Assembly: GCA_013368375.1 (NCBI GenBank)
Contig: JAACJP010000004.1
Span: 1,674,001-1,738,000, forward strand
Length of the DNA stretch: 64,000 bases
Reading direction: 5' to 3'
Origin: Tricholomella constricta
Taxonomy: Eukaryota; Basidiomycota; Agaricomycetes; Agaricales; Lyophyllaceae
The position numbers were made by a program, and so were the translations under genes. This document shows positions 21,272 to 33,269 of the stretch, one piece after another (the first letter of the stretch is position 1; the number at the start of each line of letters is the position of its first letter). The notes beneath the pieces were generated by a model. It searched no databases, had not been told where the DNA came from, and worked only from the letters and a program-made list of their open reading frames with translations.

Positions 21272-24200
21272 ATGTTCGATGACTGTGAGTCGCATGCTTG
21301 TCATTCTCCTTAGCATCGAATCAATGGTCGAATAGATGTTGAACACTCCAACGGTCCTGCTTCCGGTGTTACGGCGGGTGCCCTACCAAGGCCTCAGTTA
21401 CAGTACGAAGGGTTTGAAGCTTCTCCATATGAACCCGACGATCCTCGCGCAGAATTCGAGGAAGCACATTCAGTATGCTCCTCTCTGTATGCTTAACTTG
21501 AACCAACTCACCTGTATCAGGTAGGTAATATCGATTCAGGCGTGGTACATGCCCCCATATTCGACCTTGGACGCGTACAATATGTTTTCCCGGCCCCGCT
21601 CATATCATTTGTCGTATGCTCGGACATGCTCGCTATGGGCCTCACCTCAAATGTGATCATTCTCATTGAGCTCTCACACTCGGATCAAGTCATCAAAGTC
21701 AAGATACCGAGGAAGCCGACAGAAATGTCGATCTACAAGCTCTTCATGGACCCCTCCGGGCGACATATCGTGATTACCTCTGTACAAGGAGAAAACTGGT
21801 ACCTCTATCGGAACTGGAAGGAGCCGCGTCGACTGAAAGGCTTCAAAATGGTCATTGAAAGCATCGCGTGGAATAAGACAGCATTGCTTTCATCTTCGCA
21901 TTCGACGTCCACCCGAGAAATCCTTATTGGTGCCAGAAATGGGACCCTTTACGAGGCTGTTCTTGACGCGGAAGAGGACTTTTTCAAATCCCAAGAACGA
22001 TATCTACAGGCCGTGTTCTCACTCCCAGAACGACACCCGATAACCGGCGTGAAATTCGATTTCTTCCCTCCAACGGACCCGAAGAAGGCATTAGTTATCG
22101 TCACCACCTCCTCTAGAATTTACCAATTTGTCGGAGCTCCTGATAGGAGATCTGATGATGGTGGTCGTGTTTTCTCAGGACTATTCGCAGGTTATCGGGA
22201 GACCGCGCCAAGTGAGTTATTTATCTCTACTCTTTTCCGCGATTGTTCATGTCCTGAATTATTTCCTAGAGATCCTTGAACTTCCCGGGAATCTACAACA
22301 CTCTGAACTGAGGTTCTTTACTCCGAACCCTGACCAGGCTCTTTCTCTCCCGAAGGGTATGGCATGGATGACAGGTGAGTAATTCTACTTCAATGCGAGA
22401 AAGCTCAACAGAGGTATCCAAAAAGGACCTGGAATTTACCACGGGACTCTCAACTTTGAATCCAAGTCCGAGGACTTCATTGATTCCGCACAGCTGCTGC
22501 CATATCTGTCAGTCTCTGCGGATGCCGATACTGCAGAGACACCCCAATCCATTGCGCTCACAGAATTTCACTTTATACTATTGTACAAGGATCGAATTGC
22601 TGGGGTGTGTAATCTGGATGATCAACTAAAATACGAAGAATCTCTACCCCTTGTGATTTGGGATCAATTTTTTTTGACTTGGACAGTACTGACCCGCCTT
22701 CTCTTAGAAACCTTCGGAGGAAGTTCGTGGCATGGCTTCTGATCCTGTCCGAAGGACGTATTGGGTCTATACAGACCAGTCTCTTTTCGAATTGGTTGTC
22801 GGTAATGAGGACCGCGATGTTTGGAAAATATATCTTGAGAAACAGCAGTTTGACGTTGCTCTAAGGTATGCGAAGGTGCGTTTTCAAGACTCCAAAAATC
22901 AATAAATACTTATTATTTGGGTTGAACACAGAGCGCTGGTCAGCGAGACCATGTGCTCTCTGCTCAAGCCGATGCATATTTTAACGAGGGTCGCTTCTTT
23001 CAAGCTGCGCAGTGTTATGCACAGTGTTCTACGCCTTTCGAGAAGGTCGCACTCAAGTTTCTGGATGCCGGCGAGCGTGACGCGCTGAGGTCGTATCTCA
23101 TCTCGAGGCTCGAACGAACACGGAAAGGAGTGCGCCTGCTTCGTACCATTTTTGCTCTGTCATTAATTATATGGAGTGTTTAGGATCTAACGCAACGAAT
23201 GATGTTGGCCACCTGGCTTGTTGAATTCTACCTCAGCAAATGCAATGAACTGGACGATCTCGTTGCCTCGGAATCAGTATCGCACGACGTGGATAACCTC
23301 CAGACAGAGCGAACTATTCTCGAGGATGATCTTCGGCAGTTTTTTGACACGTACAAGGTAATTCGAACCACAGGCGTTGACACCTTGTTGACCCAATGAT
23401 GCCATATCAGCACAACTTGGATAGGGATACAGTATACGAGCTCATTCAGGGCCACGGGAGGATCGACATGTATTTATACTACGCTAACGCAATCGGCGAC
23501 TTCCAGCGGGTTATCGAACATTGGATTCTCGAGGAAGACTGGCTCAAAGCAATAGAAGCCATCAACCGTCAAGTGAGTGGCTCATGAAGGAATGCACAAT
23601 CTAATATTCTAAACATGACACAGTCTGACCTGGAGCTGTATTATCGCTTTGGGCCGGTGCTCATGCGACAAGCACCCAAAGAAACCGTGGACTCCTGGCT
23701 GCGACGGCCCTCTCTCGATCCCCTGCGCCTCATTCCTTCCATTTTACAGCTTCAACGTACCCCGCGCGACCCTTTATCCCCAAACCAAGCTATCCGGTTC
23801 CTCAACCAACTTATATTCGAGCAGTACAACACCTCACCGACAGTGCACAACCTGCTTGTCACATTCTATGTTTCTCCCACATCATCGCCTACATACGATA
23901 CCAGCGAGGATGACGGAGCCCTACTTCGTTTCCTATCGACAGCTCCATCTGACCCCGTCACCGGAAAGCCCTATTATGATCTGGACTATGCATTGCGACT
24001 GTGTAAGAATGCCGGTCGAACTCAACCCTGTGTGCACATCTACTCTAAAATGGGATTATGGGAGAATTCCGTCGATCTAGCACTCGAGAAAGGGGACTTG
24101 GAGCTGGCAAAAATCAACGCTGACATGCCAGAAGAGGATCAGCCTTTACGCAAGAAGCTGTGGCTTAAGATAGCTCGCTATGTCGTACAAGACAAGAAGG

Positions 24201-25170
24201 ACATCAAAACGTATGTCAAGAAAGTCCCAACGCTTCCTGTACTGATGAAAACTCCCATAGGGCTATGCGTTTCCTTGAAAATACTGACCTTCTTAAAATT
24301 GAGGATATATTGCCCTTCTTTCCTGACTTTGTTGTGATCGACGATTTCAAAGAGGAGATCGCACACGCACTGGAAGGATACTCTGCCCATATCGATGCGT
24401 TGAAGGACGAGATGAACGAGGCGACTCAGACTGCCGAAACCATTAAGCAGGACATAGTCGCCTTGAAAAATCGTTTTGTGACCATCGATGCCGGAGAGCA
24501 GTGCTCTGTCTGCTCTCATCTCTTGCTAAGCAGACAATTCTACGTTTTCCCCTGCCGTCATTCCTTCCATGCCGATTGCCTCATCAGCTTAGTGAGTTCT
24601 CCTCTTTCTGTAGCCTCAATACGCTAATGAATTCTGAATTTCTAGGTCAAAGAGTACCTACCTGCTCATGCCTTACGAAAGATCATTGCACTTCAAGACA
24701 AATTGACCACAGGCGCCGTGAACGGCAAAGCAGTGGCTCCCCAGGGGCAGTCAAACGGACCTAGCATTGGAAGCCGAACCCTCCCCGCGAACCCAGCGTC
24801 ACGACAACAGCCGCAACAACGTGCCCTTCTGTCGGCGAATTTCGCTGCCATCCCTAATCCTTTGCAAAATGGTGCACGAGCAGCGAACCTGCTTGGCCGA
24901 AACATCATCTCAGCCGGAGACCGGCTGCGGGATTTAATAGTGCCTGACGCCCTTGCCGCAGTTGTTTCTACACCGACCTCCTGGATGCCTGGGATGGGAG
25001 GGGGGCGGAGGCCCGGAACGGGCGTCGACTCGAGCGAAAAGACGGAAATTTTGCGGGCTGAGCTTGAGGACATTCTCGCAAGCAGTTGTCCGCTGTGTGA
25101 GAGTGTAGTCGCAGGACTGGACAAGCCATTCGTGAAAGATGGGGAGGTTGACACGACATGGACGCTGTAG
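21272..25170 (+). CDS. VPS18: Vps18 / Pep3, HOPS-CORVET core subunit
   Basis: Vps18 is a core subunit of the vacuolar tethering complexes HOPS and CORVET. A five-residue first exon (MFDDY) joins to an acidic N-terminus, then the Pep3/Vps18 beta-propeller begins with GRVQYVFPAPLISFVVCSDMLAMG. Later exons contain clathrin-heavy-chain-like helical repeats (QADAYFNEGRFFQAAQCYAQ, RIDMYLYYANAIGDF, HIYSKMGLWENSVDLAL). The C-terminus has a coiled coil and a RING-H2-like zinc site, CSVC near 24502 and CRHSFHADCL near 24556, with the last Cys pair near 25089 (CPLCES). Length is about 1,080 residues, normal for the family. An exon join before the RING places VKEYLPAHALRKII after the zinc ligands. The assignment is secure. 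Confidence 0.9.
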
Positions 25171-25274
25171 GTTAGCATTTCAGATAGACTTCATTATCAT
25201 CGATCGGACGTCATGCATGTATATATGGTAATAAGACGGGAAAAGGAATAAAGATCAAGGAAGCGAAGTGAGCA

Positions 25275-25744
25275 TTAACCGTTTATCTTTTTGGTACGTC
25301 CTGCTCTGCGACGTAGTCTTGCGGCCTTGCGTGCCCCCATCTGGAGAGCAGTTCAGTCTCGACAAGGGAGAGTAGGATTAGTCGCCTACCTTGGCTTTGG
25401 CCTCTTCTAGCCTCTGGCGCTCCTCGGCTGCCTTTTTGCGCTCATGGGTGACTTGTCGGCGTCTAAAGAAAAAGTGAGTGACAGAAGAAGATGGAGACAC
25501 TCAAGGAAGGTGACCTCTGAATCTCAGCCTGCTTTTCTTCCCTGAGTTCTGTTTGCAGCTTCTTGATAGCGAGTGCCTGCTGGGTCTTGCGCATCCGGTC
25601 TTCCCAGTTTTTTGTCTTCACACCGTCGGGTAGCTGAGATCGACTGAGTTGAGGACTGTCAGGGTGGTGTGGGGCGAATCGTTGGTTTAGCTTACACGGT
25701 GGGGGATTTTTGGGACTTCCAGGACTTTCCGGAGACGCGACCAT
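25275..25744 (-). CDS. CGR1: rRNA-processing protein Cgr1
   Basis: This small, highly charged nucleolar protein of about 100 residues belongs to the Cgr1 family, needed for 60S subunit pre-rRNA processing. It starts MVASPESPGSPKNPPP. After a first intron it reads LPDGVKTKNWEDRMRKTQQA, then continuous Lys/Arg/Glu-rich helix (KLQTELREEKQAEIQR, RRQVTHERKKAAEERQR), and ends with a basic tail, ARLRRRAGRTKKING. The KNWEDRM string and the charged helix match the family well. An upstream in-frame extension exists but lacks a good ATG context. The 5' end faces the next gene, with about 170 bp between. Confidence 0.8.
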
Positions 25745-25916
25745 TGGACGAGGAGGCGAGGGGTACGGGTACCATGGGGGATGATAGATGGAATCAGGCC
25801 GATTGCACATGTTTGGAACGGAAAAGTCAGAGTTTGGTTAGACTGAGTTTGGCGGGGGTACTTAAGCGTCGAGCGTACTCAGCGTCCAGCGTCCTTTCCC
25901 GCCCGATACCCTTGCC

Positions 25917-28491
25917 ATGTTGCGGTCCATTAATTCTCCCCCGGACCCCCATGACGACCACTTGAGACAGCTTCTCGACCAGCGAGCTACCCGCGCTGAC
26001 GTGCACGACCGCTTCTCCACTCTTTCCCAGTTCTCAGACACTCCTTCTATCTATTCCCGCCCTTTCCTCTCTCCACGCCCACTCGACAACGATCCTGGCT
26101 CTTCTGTCTCTGCGTCCCAGCTCAAGTCTCCGGCTGCCTCCACCTTCAGCTCCCGTTCTCACCGCGACCGTTTCAATGACCCCACCGCCAGCATGTTGGA
26201 CCTCGATGACGACCCACGCATGTCTATTGCATCTGACATTTATGATGACCAACAACAATCCGGTGTCGATGACAGTGATGAATCCGCGCGGAGAATGAGC
26301 TACCTTGGTCCGAAGATGCGTTTCCATTCTCGAGCACCTTGGGAAATGGACGAGGATGCTCTCGAGGAGGAGGACGAGTCAGACCCACGTCCTACATCCA
26401 AGAAGGGCTTTGGGTTCTCCAGTCCCAGGACAAGTAATGCCAGCAGACCCAGTGGCGAATCTACTCGTTCCCAACCGAAATCCAAACAATCCTTCGAAAC
26501 GACCTCTTCACACATCTCCTACCCAAGGGGTGCCTTGTAGTGAGTGGAATCATTGCTATGTTGCATTTCTTGTAACTCATACCGCTTTTCTCAGCGCTTT
26601 GGCTCAAGAAAGCTTATCGACGACCTCCCTGGGAACATCTTCCCCTGCTCAGAAATCGCTACGTGGAAAGTTTTCCTTGAATCGCGTCCGGTCAGAGTCG
26701 CCGAAAGATTCGCTCCCTCCTTCCCCTGCTTTGGATCCTCGGTTGCCCAACAACATTCCTTTAGTTAATGTCCATTCACACCACCATACGCCCGACGTTC
26801 AGACGTCCCCTTCCTCATCTCACCGTCGACCGACATATGCCGCTGATGACTTCCATCCTTATGCCAATCCAGATCTTGTTATCTCATTCGCAGATGACCA
26901 ATCACGTTCGTCCATTCAGCCGGGCGTCTCTCGCAGTGACTCCAATGCAACCGTCACAGACTCCCTCACCTATAGCTCTCTGTCGAGATCTGGTACGACG
27001 TCGACACTGGGGGTCACATCTACGTCGTCGATCAGTCCAAGGAATCGGAACTCATCGGTTCAAGGAAAGGAAATATCGTCGCCGATAGTCGTCCTCAATA
27101 GTACTCATCATCTGGATTCGACTTTCCAACCTAGCAAAGACCAGGCTCTTTTGCCACAGCCAGGCGTCGACAACCTCCCAGGGTGGGCTGAACGGGGCAC
27201 TTCCAAACCCGTTGTACTCATATCTCTCGAAGAAGCCCGAGAACAGCGAATGCGGAGTGCAACCACACAGCCCGCCATTCAATCTTCAACCTCGGTCTCA
27301 TCAGGTGTTTCATTCCCGGATGGAATGTACGATTTCGACAATAGAGGACATAGCATCGATCACAGTGGTTCTGGCCCTCTTCCTCAAAGGGCTCGCGCTC
27401 GTTCTATAAGTGCCGGTGCCAAAGCAAAGAATGCCATTCATACCATCGTGGGAGGTGGGCCAAGGTCGGAACGTCATGAACCTGAGCCAGGGTCTGCGGG
27501 ACCCATTCCTGGAAAGACGCTGAAGCACAAGAAGAGTGGCTTTATGAGACTTTTCAACGGTGGGCGTGGGCAGGAGAAAGAAGAAAAGGCCCAGCCGCCT
27601 CCGGTACCGTCACTTTCGGATGCTTATGCTGCCCTTAATGCACATACTGTTCACAAGGGGCCAAAAATAACAACGCATCGCGTCGCTGTTCCCGACCTAT
27701 CTCCTTCCCTTCTTGAAAGCTCTTCATCTCAAGAGGGAAGCCCACCCACGTTGGAGCCGGCGGCACCGATGAGGTCTTTCCCTAGTCCAAAACGGCCCAT
27801 TCCACCCTTGTCCATCAATACACAACCTCATGGTTATTCCAACCGTGCTCCCGCTTCGGCTGTAGACAATCCATCCTTCCAGACACGGACATTGCCATCC
27901 TATGATGCTCCCCCACAGCCGTGGCTGAATTCCGCAACCCCGCAAAGTGCCCCCGCCAACGTTTCGGAATTCCCCGCGCTGAAGCTGCGGCCTGTATCTA
28001 CTATTTTTAGTGCTCAGTTTGGAGATCACATTGTGACGAAAGATTCTCGGCCCTCCCTTGAGTCAGATGTGGACACTCCAGGATCTTCGACCAACATCTT
28101 CTCCCCAGTGACACCAGGCTCTGCGACTCGCTCCGATCGTTCAAGCAGCGACAATAAGCTTGCGTTTATGACACCCATCACCGAGGACCAATCTTCCGTC
28201 ATTAATGCGCTACGGGATCAGATGCTGAATGCGAAGCTGGCATGGCAGCGGCAGATATGGGAGCTAGAGAGCCAAGTTCGGGATTTGCAGTCTGAAATTG
28301 ACGACCTCCGAAAAATGGACAGCAACAAGGGCTATTGCGAGACCTGTGGCCGGGGTCAGCGTCCTCCAGTTCCTGTGCGTGGACGAGAAGGACAGGCTAG
28401 CGACATACAGGAGACGAAGATTTTGGGCGTTGTAAACCGCCCAAGGGCGCGTACAGGAACCTCATCTCGTTTCGGAAGCACTGTGTCATGA
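25917..28491 (+). CDS. Large disordered protein with C-terminal coiled coil, unknown function
   Basis: Two exons (25917-26539, 26595-28491) encode 839 residues. Most of the chain is Ser/Pro/Thr-rich and disordered, with acidic patches near DEDALEEEDESD. A short coiled coil near the C-terminus (INALRDQMLNAKLAWQRQIWELESQVRDL) is followed by a CETCGRG knuckle and a basic tail ending RFGSTVS. I recall comparable unnamed proteins in other mushrooms. The Cys pair alone is too little to call a zinc finger. A role as a polarity or signalling scaffold would fit the composition but is speculation. Codon choice and splice sites look ordinary. Confidence 0.7.
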
Positions 28492-28855
28492 ACTTTACCT
28501 GCGGGACGCCTATGGTGCGTCTTTGATGATAATCGGACTGGTTGTATAGCATGTCCATTCCACTCTTTTATATTCCATCTATCTTATTCTTTTTCTTATG
28601 GTTCTTAATAGTCCATGACTACCCCCTCCATCTATTCTAGCGTGTTGTAGTGTCTGCCCTTATTTTTGCCCCTATTCCTTTGAAATACCATCCACATCAC
28701 TTCATACTACCTCTATTCATTGGATCTCTGTATATATCTGTGTGTACCCCTGTGTACCCCATCCACGTACCTTCCTGCGCCTGACATTGACTCTCGTTCG
28801 CTTGTTCTTTCCTTCGCTGAGACACATGATAATAAAAGTCGTAAACATCATCTCG
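28492..28855. other. Convergent 3' regions
   Basis: This is a T-rich stretch of about 360 bp between the tail ends of two convergent genes. A small direct repeat (tgtgtacccc twice) occurs near 28740-28760. It probably contains the 3' UTRs of both genes and nothing else. Confidence 0.4.
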
Positions 28856-31800
28856 TTATAACTCCTCGTCGGCTCCAATAAGCCAGCCAATACCTTTGGA
28901 AAGCACCCGCGACGCTTGTGCCGACACGTCCTCCCCATCAACTCTCAAAAGACTCTCCGAGCGAGACCCTCTATCATCCCGATCCGAAGCTTGAGAATGT
29001 CCACGATGGCCGACCGAAAACGGAAAATTGGCAGCGACACTGCGAAAAGTCCGGCTCGCGAGGGCGGCTGCGTCGGGCGTGCTGAGCAGCGGGGGAGAAG
29101 GCATGTGAAATTCTTGCAAACGTGCTCTTAACGAAGCAGCAACGTTTCCTGGCGCGGTCAGCGTGCGTTCACGGACGGCGGACACCGCGACCCCGTTTTG
29201 AGTGGCGATCAGCCTTCGTTCACGAGCCTCTATATCCTCCAGCTCTAATCGCCGCCACGAAATTAAAACATCGTGAAGTTTCTCCGGGGGACAAAGCTCC
29301 AATGCCCGACCCAGGAGGGAAAGTTTCATTTCCACGTCATCGAATTCTGGCTGTCGACCCAATTGGAAGCATGCGACCCAACAGACCTCGCTGGCCTCTG
29401 CGACCTGCGAGTCAGACAGGATGGTGGTGGGGGAGACGGCACGAAGGCTGAGGACGGCGTCAACCATTTTTTCGCTAAGCTCATGTGCACGAGAGAAATC
29501 CTCGGCTTGGAGAGCCGTGTCTGCTAACATCGCAAGAGTTTTGATCTCGGCGGCCACGTCATTTCTGAAGCCGAGCTTATGAACAAGATCAAGAATAACC
29601 TCGGTGTGCTTGTAGGCATCGCTGTTGCTCGACAGAACGCGGGAAATGAGGGAAAGCCGATCATTTGTGAGCCGGATCTCAATCGGAGAGATGGGGATTC
29701 CAGGTCGGGACGTGACGTTGAAAGAAGATATGCGCGACGTTGCTTCGATGAACTCTTTTTCTCGAACTATACGGTCAGTGGGTTGTGGCACATCCAAGCT
29801 GAAAGAGAAAATGATCAAAATCAAGATTGATCTGGCTACAGACGTTCTCACCAGTCATATGCAAGCTTCATGTCGCCAAACTTGTAGTTCCCGGACTGAG
29901 CGTTGTCGTAAAATTCTCGAGAACATTCCAGGCATATATCTTCAACTTTTGCGGGTTCGATCGAAAGCTTCTTGCTTGCAGAGCGTAGAAGCCCCTTGGC
30001 AATGTCAAAGTCTGCAAAAAAAAGTATATCAGCGATATAAAAAAGGAGCACATCGAAAGGAACTGACTGCCAGAGCTTAAAAGTCCACTCATGAATAAAT
30101 GAATAACCTCGTCCCGAGTAAGGAGTCCGAAAGCGCCAGGAAGCCCTGTATCACCCGTGCCTGTCAGCTTCAGCATGTCTTCCAACAACCATTCCCAATC
30201 CTCTTGATTATTGAGCTGATCATCAGAACCACCTGCCCGACGGGCCATCCTGTTGGCCCATGCGCGCTGTTCATTGCTATTACTGTGGCTCTGTAGGAAC
30301 CATCGTAGAGGTGCAGGAACACTCCACCGGGACAAAATTTCACCAGATTCAAGGTGGACATCCAGAATGTCGAGCGCACGAGATAAGGATGTTATGGGAA
30401 GAGGTTTAAAGAAAACCAAAAGGTCGGAAGCACTACAACGAGGGCGAGCTGTTGATGGTGTTACAAAGGCTCCAAGAGAGGAGATGGTGGTGTCTGTGAC
30501 GTCTTCATCGTTATCCTCGTCCCTAGCAATATCCCATGCGGGTAAGCACTCAAATATTCTGCTCATTGTCGACCACTCGTCAAGGCTGTCACTGCCGTAT
30601 AGGCACGCGAGCGCCAGACGTGCTATATCCTCGTCGTTCCGAATTAGCCGCTGGGCGGCAGGTAATGTGGGTTTGGATGCTTCGAAGATTGCGGCTGTCA
30701 TCTCGAGCGGTGCGGATAAAATGTATTCATAAAGGAGGCGGGTGGGGAGTTCGGGATCCGGGTTTCCAGCGCGCTCGGCACGAGACTCGAGAACGAACAG
30801 GTAGGGCATGACCAGGCGGGCAATGTCTTTCGGTAGGGTTTCAGGTGTAGAATGCGCGAGGTACCCGCGCACAATTGCAGATGGCTCCATGGAAGACCAA
30901 CGGCTAAGGGTCCAATCGTCCGCGATATCTGGCCCTTGAGGAGCATCATATACAAGGCGAGAAAGAAGACTCAATTCTTCCCCGAGTTCGTCAAGTCCAG
31001 GAATTGCTTGTGAAGCACCGTGCTGGATTGTCGCCATCGCGATGTCAATTAGGCCGGTTGCATTTATGATATTGTCGACGCGAAGTCTATACCACGTTGT
31101 GAGGTTGTCGGCAGTGAGTGGGGCGTGATGCTGTGTATATATGGAAGACGTGGAAGGAAACTTTACGGCCAAATCAATGGACGACATTCCTTTCAGGACA
31201 GCTTGTACTTGGACTGACTCGGTCCAATCCTCCTCCGACCTCCATGGCTTCAAAACTGGCGTTGGCTCTGCGTTCTGGGAAATATCGAAAGCAGGTAAGA
31301 TATCACAAAAGTCTGTGGGATGCACGTGTTCGGATATGCTCTCCAGTATAAGCAAGCGAAAGGGCCACAGAAGCGTTCCATGCCGTGTCAGAAGGGTTTG
31401 GAGGGCGCCGAACCACTGCAGGGATGCAAGTTGACATGAGATCTCGAGGATGTCGTCCGCGAGAAATGTGGAGAGGGATATTGGTAGCGGTACAGATGAT
31501 TTTGCCTCGTGGGCGTTCGTCGAAGAAGCAGCTATCGTTCCATCCGCCCATGGATCGTCTTCCCATTCGTCTATCTCGCTTTCCACCTCATCCTTGGGTC
31601 CTGCAGGAACTTCTTTGCTGATCTCAACAAAAGTATTCAGAAGATCTAGGCGGTGGAGCAGAGTTACGCGCAAGTTGCACAGTTCCGCATCATCGGGCGC
31701 TGCCTCGAAGTGCGCACGGAGTGTGTCAGGGATATTGTCCGGGTTGTTGGTAGCAATTTCTGTCGAAAGAAGGACGGCCAACGTTAGATGCAGCCGAGTC

Positions 31801-32037
31801 ATTCGGGGTATATAGGAAGGTACACGCACCCTTGCTTCGTTCGAGGGCACCGCGCGTTCGTGCTACGCCCAGCTCGAGCAAAGCTCGCTGGACTTTGACG
31901 TCGTCTAAAATGCGGTCAGCAGTAGCAGCCGCAGCCCAGTAGTCATCTTGGATAGTGTTAAGAGTCTGGGTAACGTTCTCGACCGTTAGCTCCTCGTCGG
32001 CGAGACGGGTCCAATACGTGTAGGGATCAGAGGCCAT
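28856..32037 (-). CDS. SEC39: Sec39-domain protein, Golgi-ER retrograde tether subunit
   Basis: Sec39 (NBAS-related) is a subunit of the Dsl1/NRZ tether that receives COPI vesicles at the ER. Four exons (32037-31830, 31759-30068, 30011-29852, 29798-28856) join in phase to 1,000 residues. The chain is entirely alpha-helical, with a start at MASDPYTYWTRLADEE. Notable strings are ALLELGVARTRGALERS, a stretch EDWEWLLEDMLKL and FDIAKGLLRSASKKLS. It ends GWLIGADEEL. There is no membrane segment. The frame is open upstream of the chosen ATG for about 43 codons without conserved text. The Sec39 call comes from the overall helical pattern and remembered family strings; domain-level confidence is good and the detailed orthology moderate. 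Confidence 0.75.
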
Positions 32038-32345
32038 TCCGAACTCCGACGAGCCACCTTCCGGCACAATTATCATTGAATTGCGATTCGACATAAGTAC
32101 CCTGGCGACATAGATAAGATCCTCCTCGTTACCATATCCAATCACACCGAAAACCCATAACACCATGCTCGCATCTTAGTAATTCTATCAAATTCCAGCA
32201 TGTGCCTGCACATGAAAAGTAATCTTCCTCGGCCGAACACTTCAGAACCGGGAGCTAGGCATAGACTAAAATGGGTCCGTTGTAACCTCCCAGACCAAGG
32301 GAGGCCAGAAAGGCAAAAATAATCATACAAACGTTAGTGTGATAT
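32038..32345. other. Intergenic between Nip7 and Sec39
   Basis: About 310 bp lies between tandem minus-strand genes. It holds the Nip7 3' UTR and the Sec39 promoter. The Sec39 frame stays open through part of it, so a longer N-terminus cannot be fully excluded. Confidence 0.4.
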
Positions 32346-33160
32346 TTAGAAGAGGGTGTCCTACGCGAATGATTGGAGTTAAATTGTGGAGACCTGGATG
32401 ATTGAGTGCTTACCTCGTCACGAAGGTATTCTCCCACATCACTGGTGCAATTCACTCATGAGTGTAGAATATAGAGTAAGAATCATATAGACGTACGCTT
32501 GGTGGAAGACAATGATGGCCGTTGGATCAAGTTTTCGTGTATCGACCGTCGATCGAGCTGTCACCCCAAAACCCTACAACCAGATCATAAGATGAGGTGT
32601 GACATAAATGTTTACAGTACTTACTAAAGGTATATCCTTCATAGAAAATACGACTACGCCTTGATGTTCTGGCGTGTCTTCAGTTATCCTCCCGAGGTGC
32701 GCTTTGACAACATGATTCCCGTAAAGGAAAGGCATCTCGCCGTTAGGCTTTATCCACACCTATGCAAGTAATAAGAACCAGTGCTAAATTAGACGGGAAG
32801 ATCGTGACCGCACCTTGTACTTCGCGTATTGTGCAAGATAATCGAGGGCGGTAACGTGTAGCTTGAATTTGCCACTTTTGCTAAACTTTCCAAAGCATGT
32901 GCCAAGACTGACAAGGTTTGGGCGGGCTACGGAGATGCCTAGGCGCATAGACGATTCGGACACGTAGTAGACGCGGTCTTTCTGTAGGCGAAAACAGTAT
33001 GGTTCGTCTTGCCTATCGATTAGGTGAATGAGATTCTTTCCCTAGAAGAACACAAGTCAGGTAAAACGATCAGAACCGAATATACTATGAGGATACACAC
33101 GATGTAGTTGGCAAGCTTCGTGAAAACCGCCTTGGATTCATCCTCGGTAAGGGGACGCAT
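32346..33160 (-). CDS. NIP7: 60S ribosome biogenesis protein Nip7
   Basis: Nip7 is a small PUA-domain protein required for 60S maturation and 27S pre-rRNA processing. It starts [20 protein letters not shown]. Further exons read [55 protein letters not shown], then the PUA region [20 protein letters not shown] and [18 protein letters not shown]. The last tiny exon gives EDTLF after a 53 bp intron, matching the family's conserved end. About 180 residues are encoded, the normal length. It is divergent from NRDE2, with 109 bp between start codons. Confidence 0.93.
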
Positions 33161-33269
33161 ACTGAGTTGGTGGTGGAGGTCAATAGCCAAGCGGTCTTAA
33201 AATTTGGACCGCGTGTTACGTAACGTAAATGTCCCTGTCGTTCGGTTCAACTCTTCTTTCGTCCTTGCT
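33161..33269. promoter_or_regulatory. Short bidirectional promoter, Nip7 / NRDE2
   Basis: Only 109 bp separate the start codons of two divergent RNA-biology genes, so both promoters and 5' UTRs must lie here or overlap. No TATA box is obvious. Co-regulation is possible but not shown by the sequence. Confidence 0.4.

Noticed and set aside
29122..29451. Plus-strand frames opposite Sec39 as independent genes
   Set aside because: All overlap supported Sec39 coding sequence and show no domain text or splice logic.
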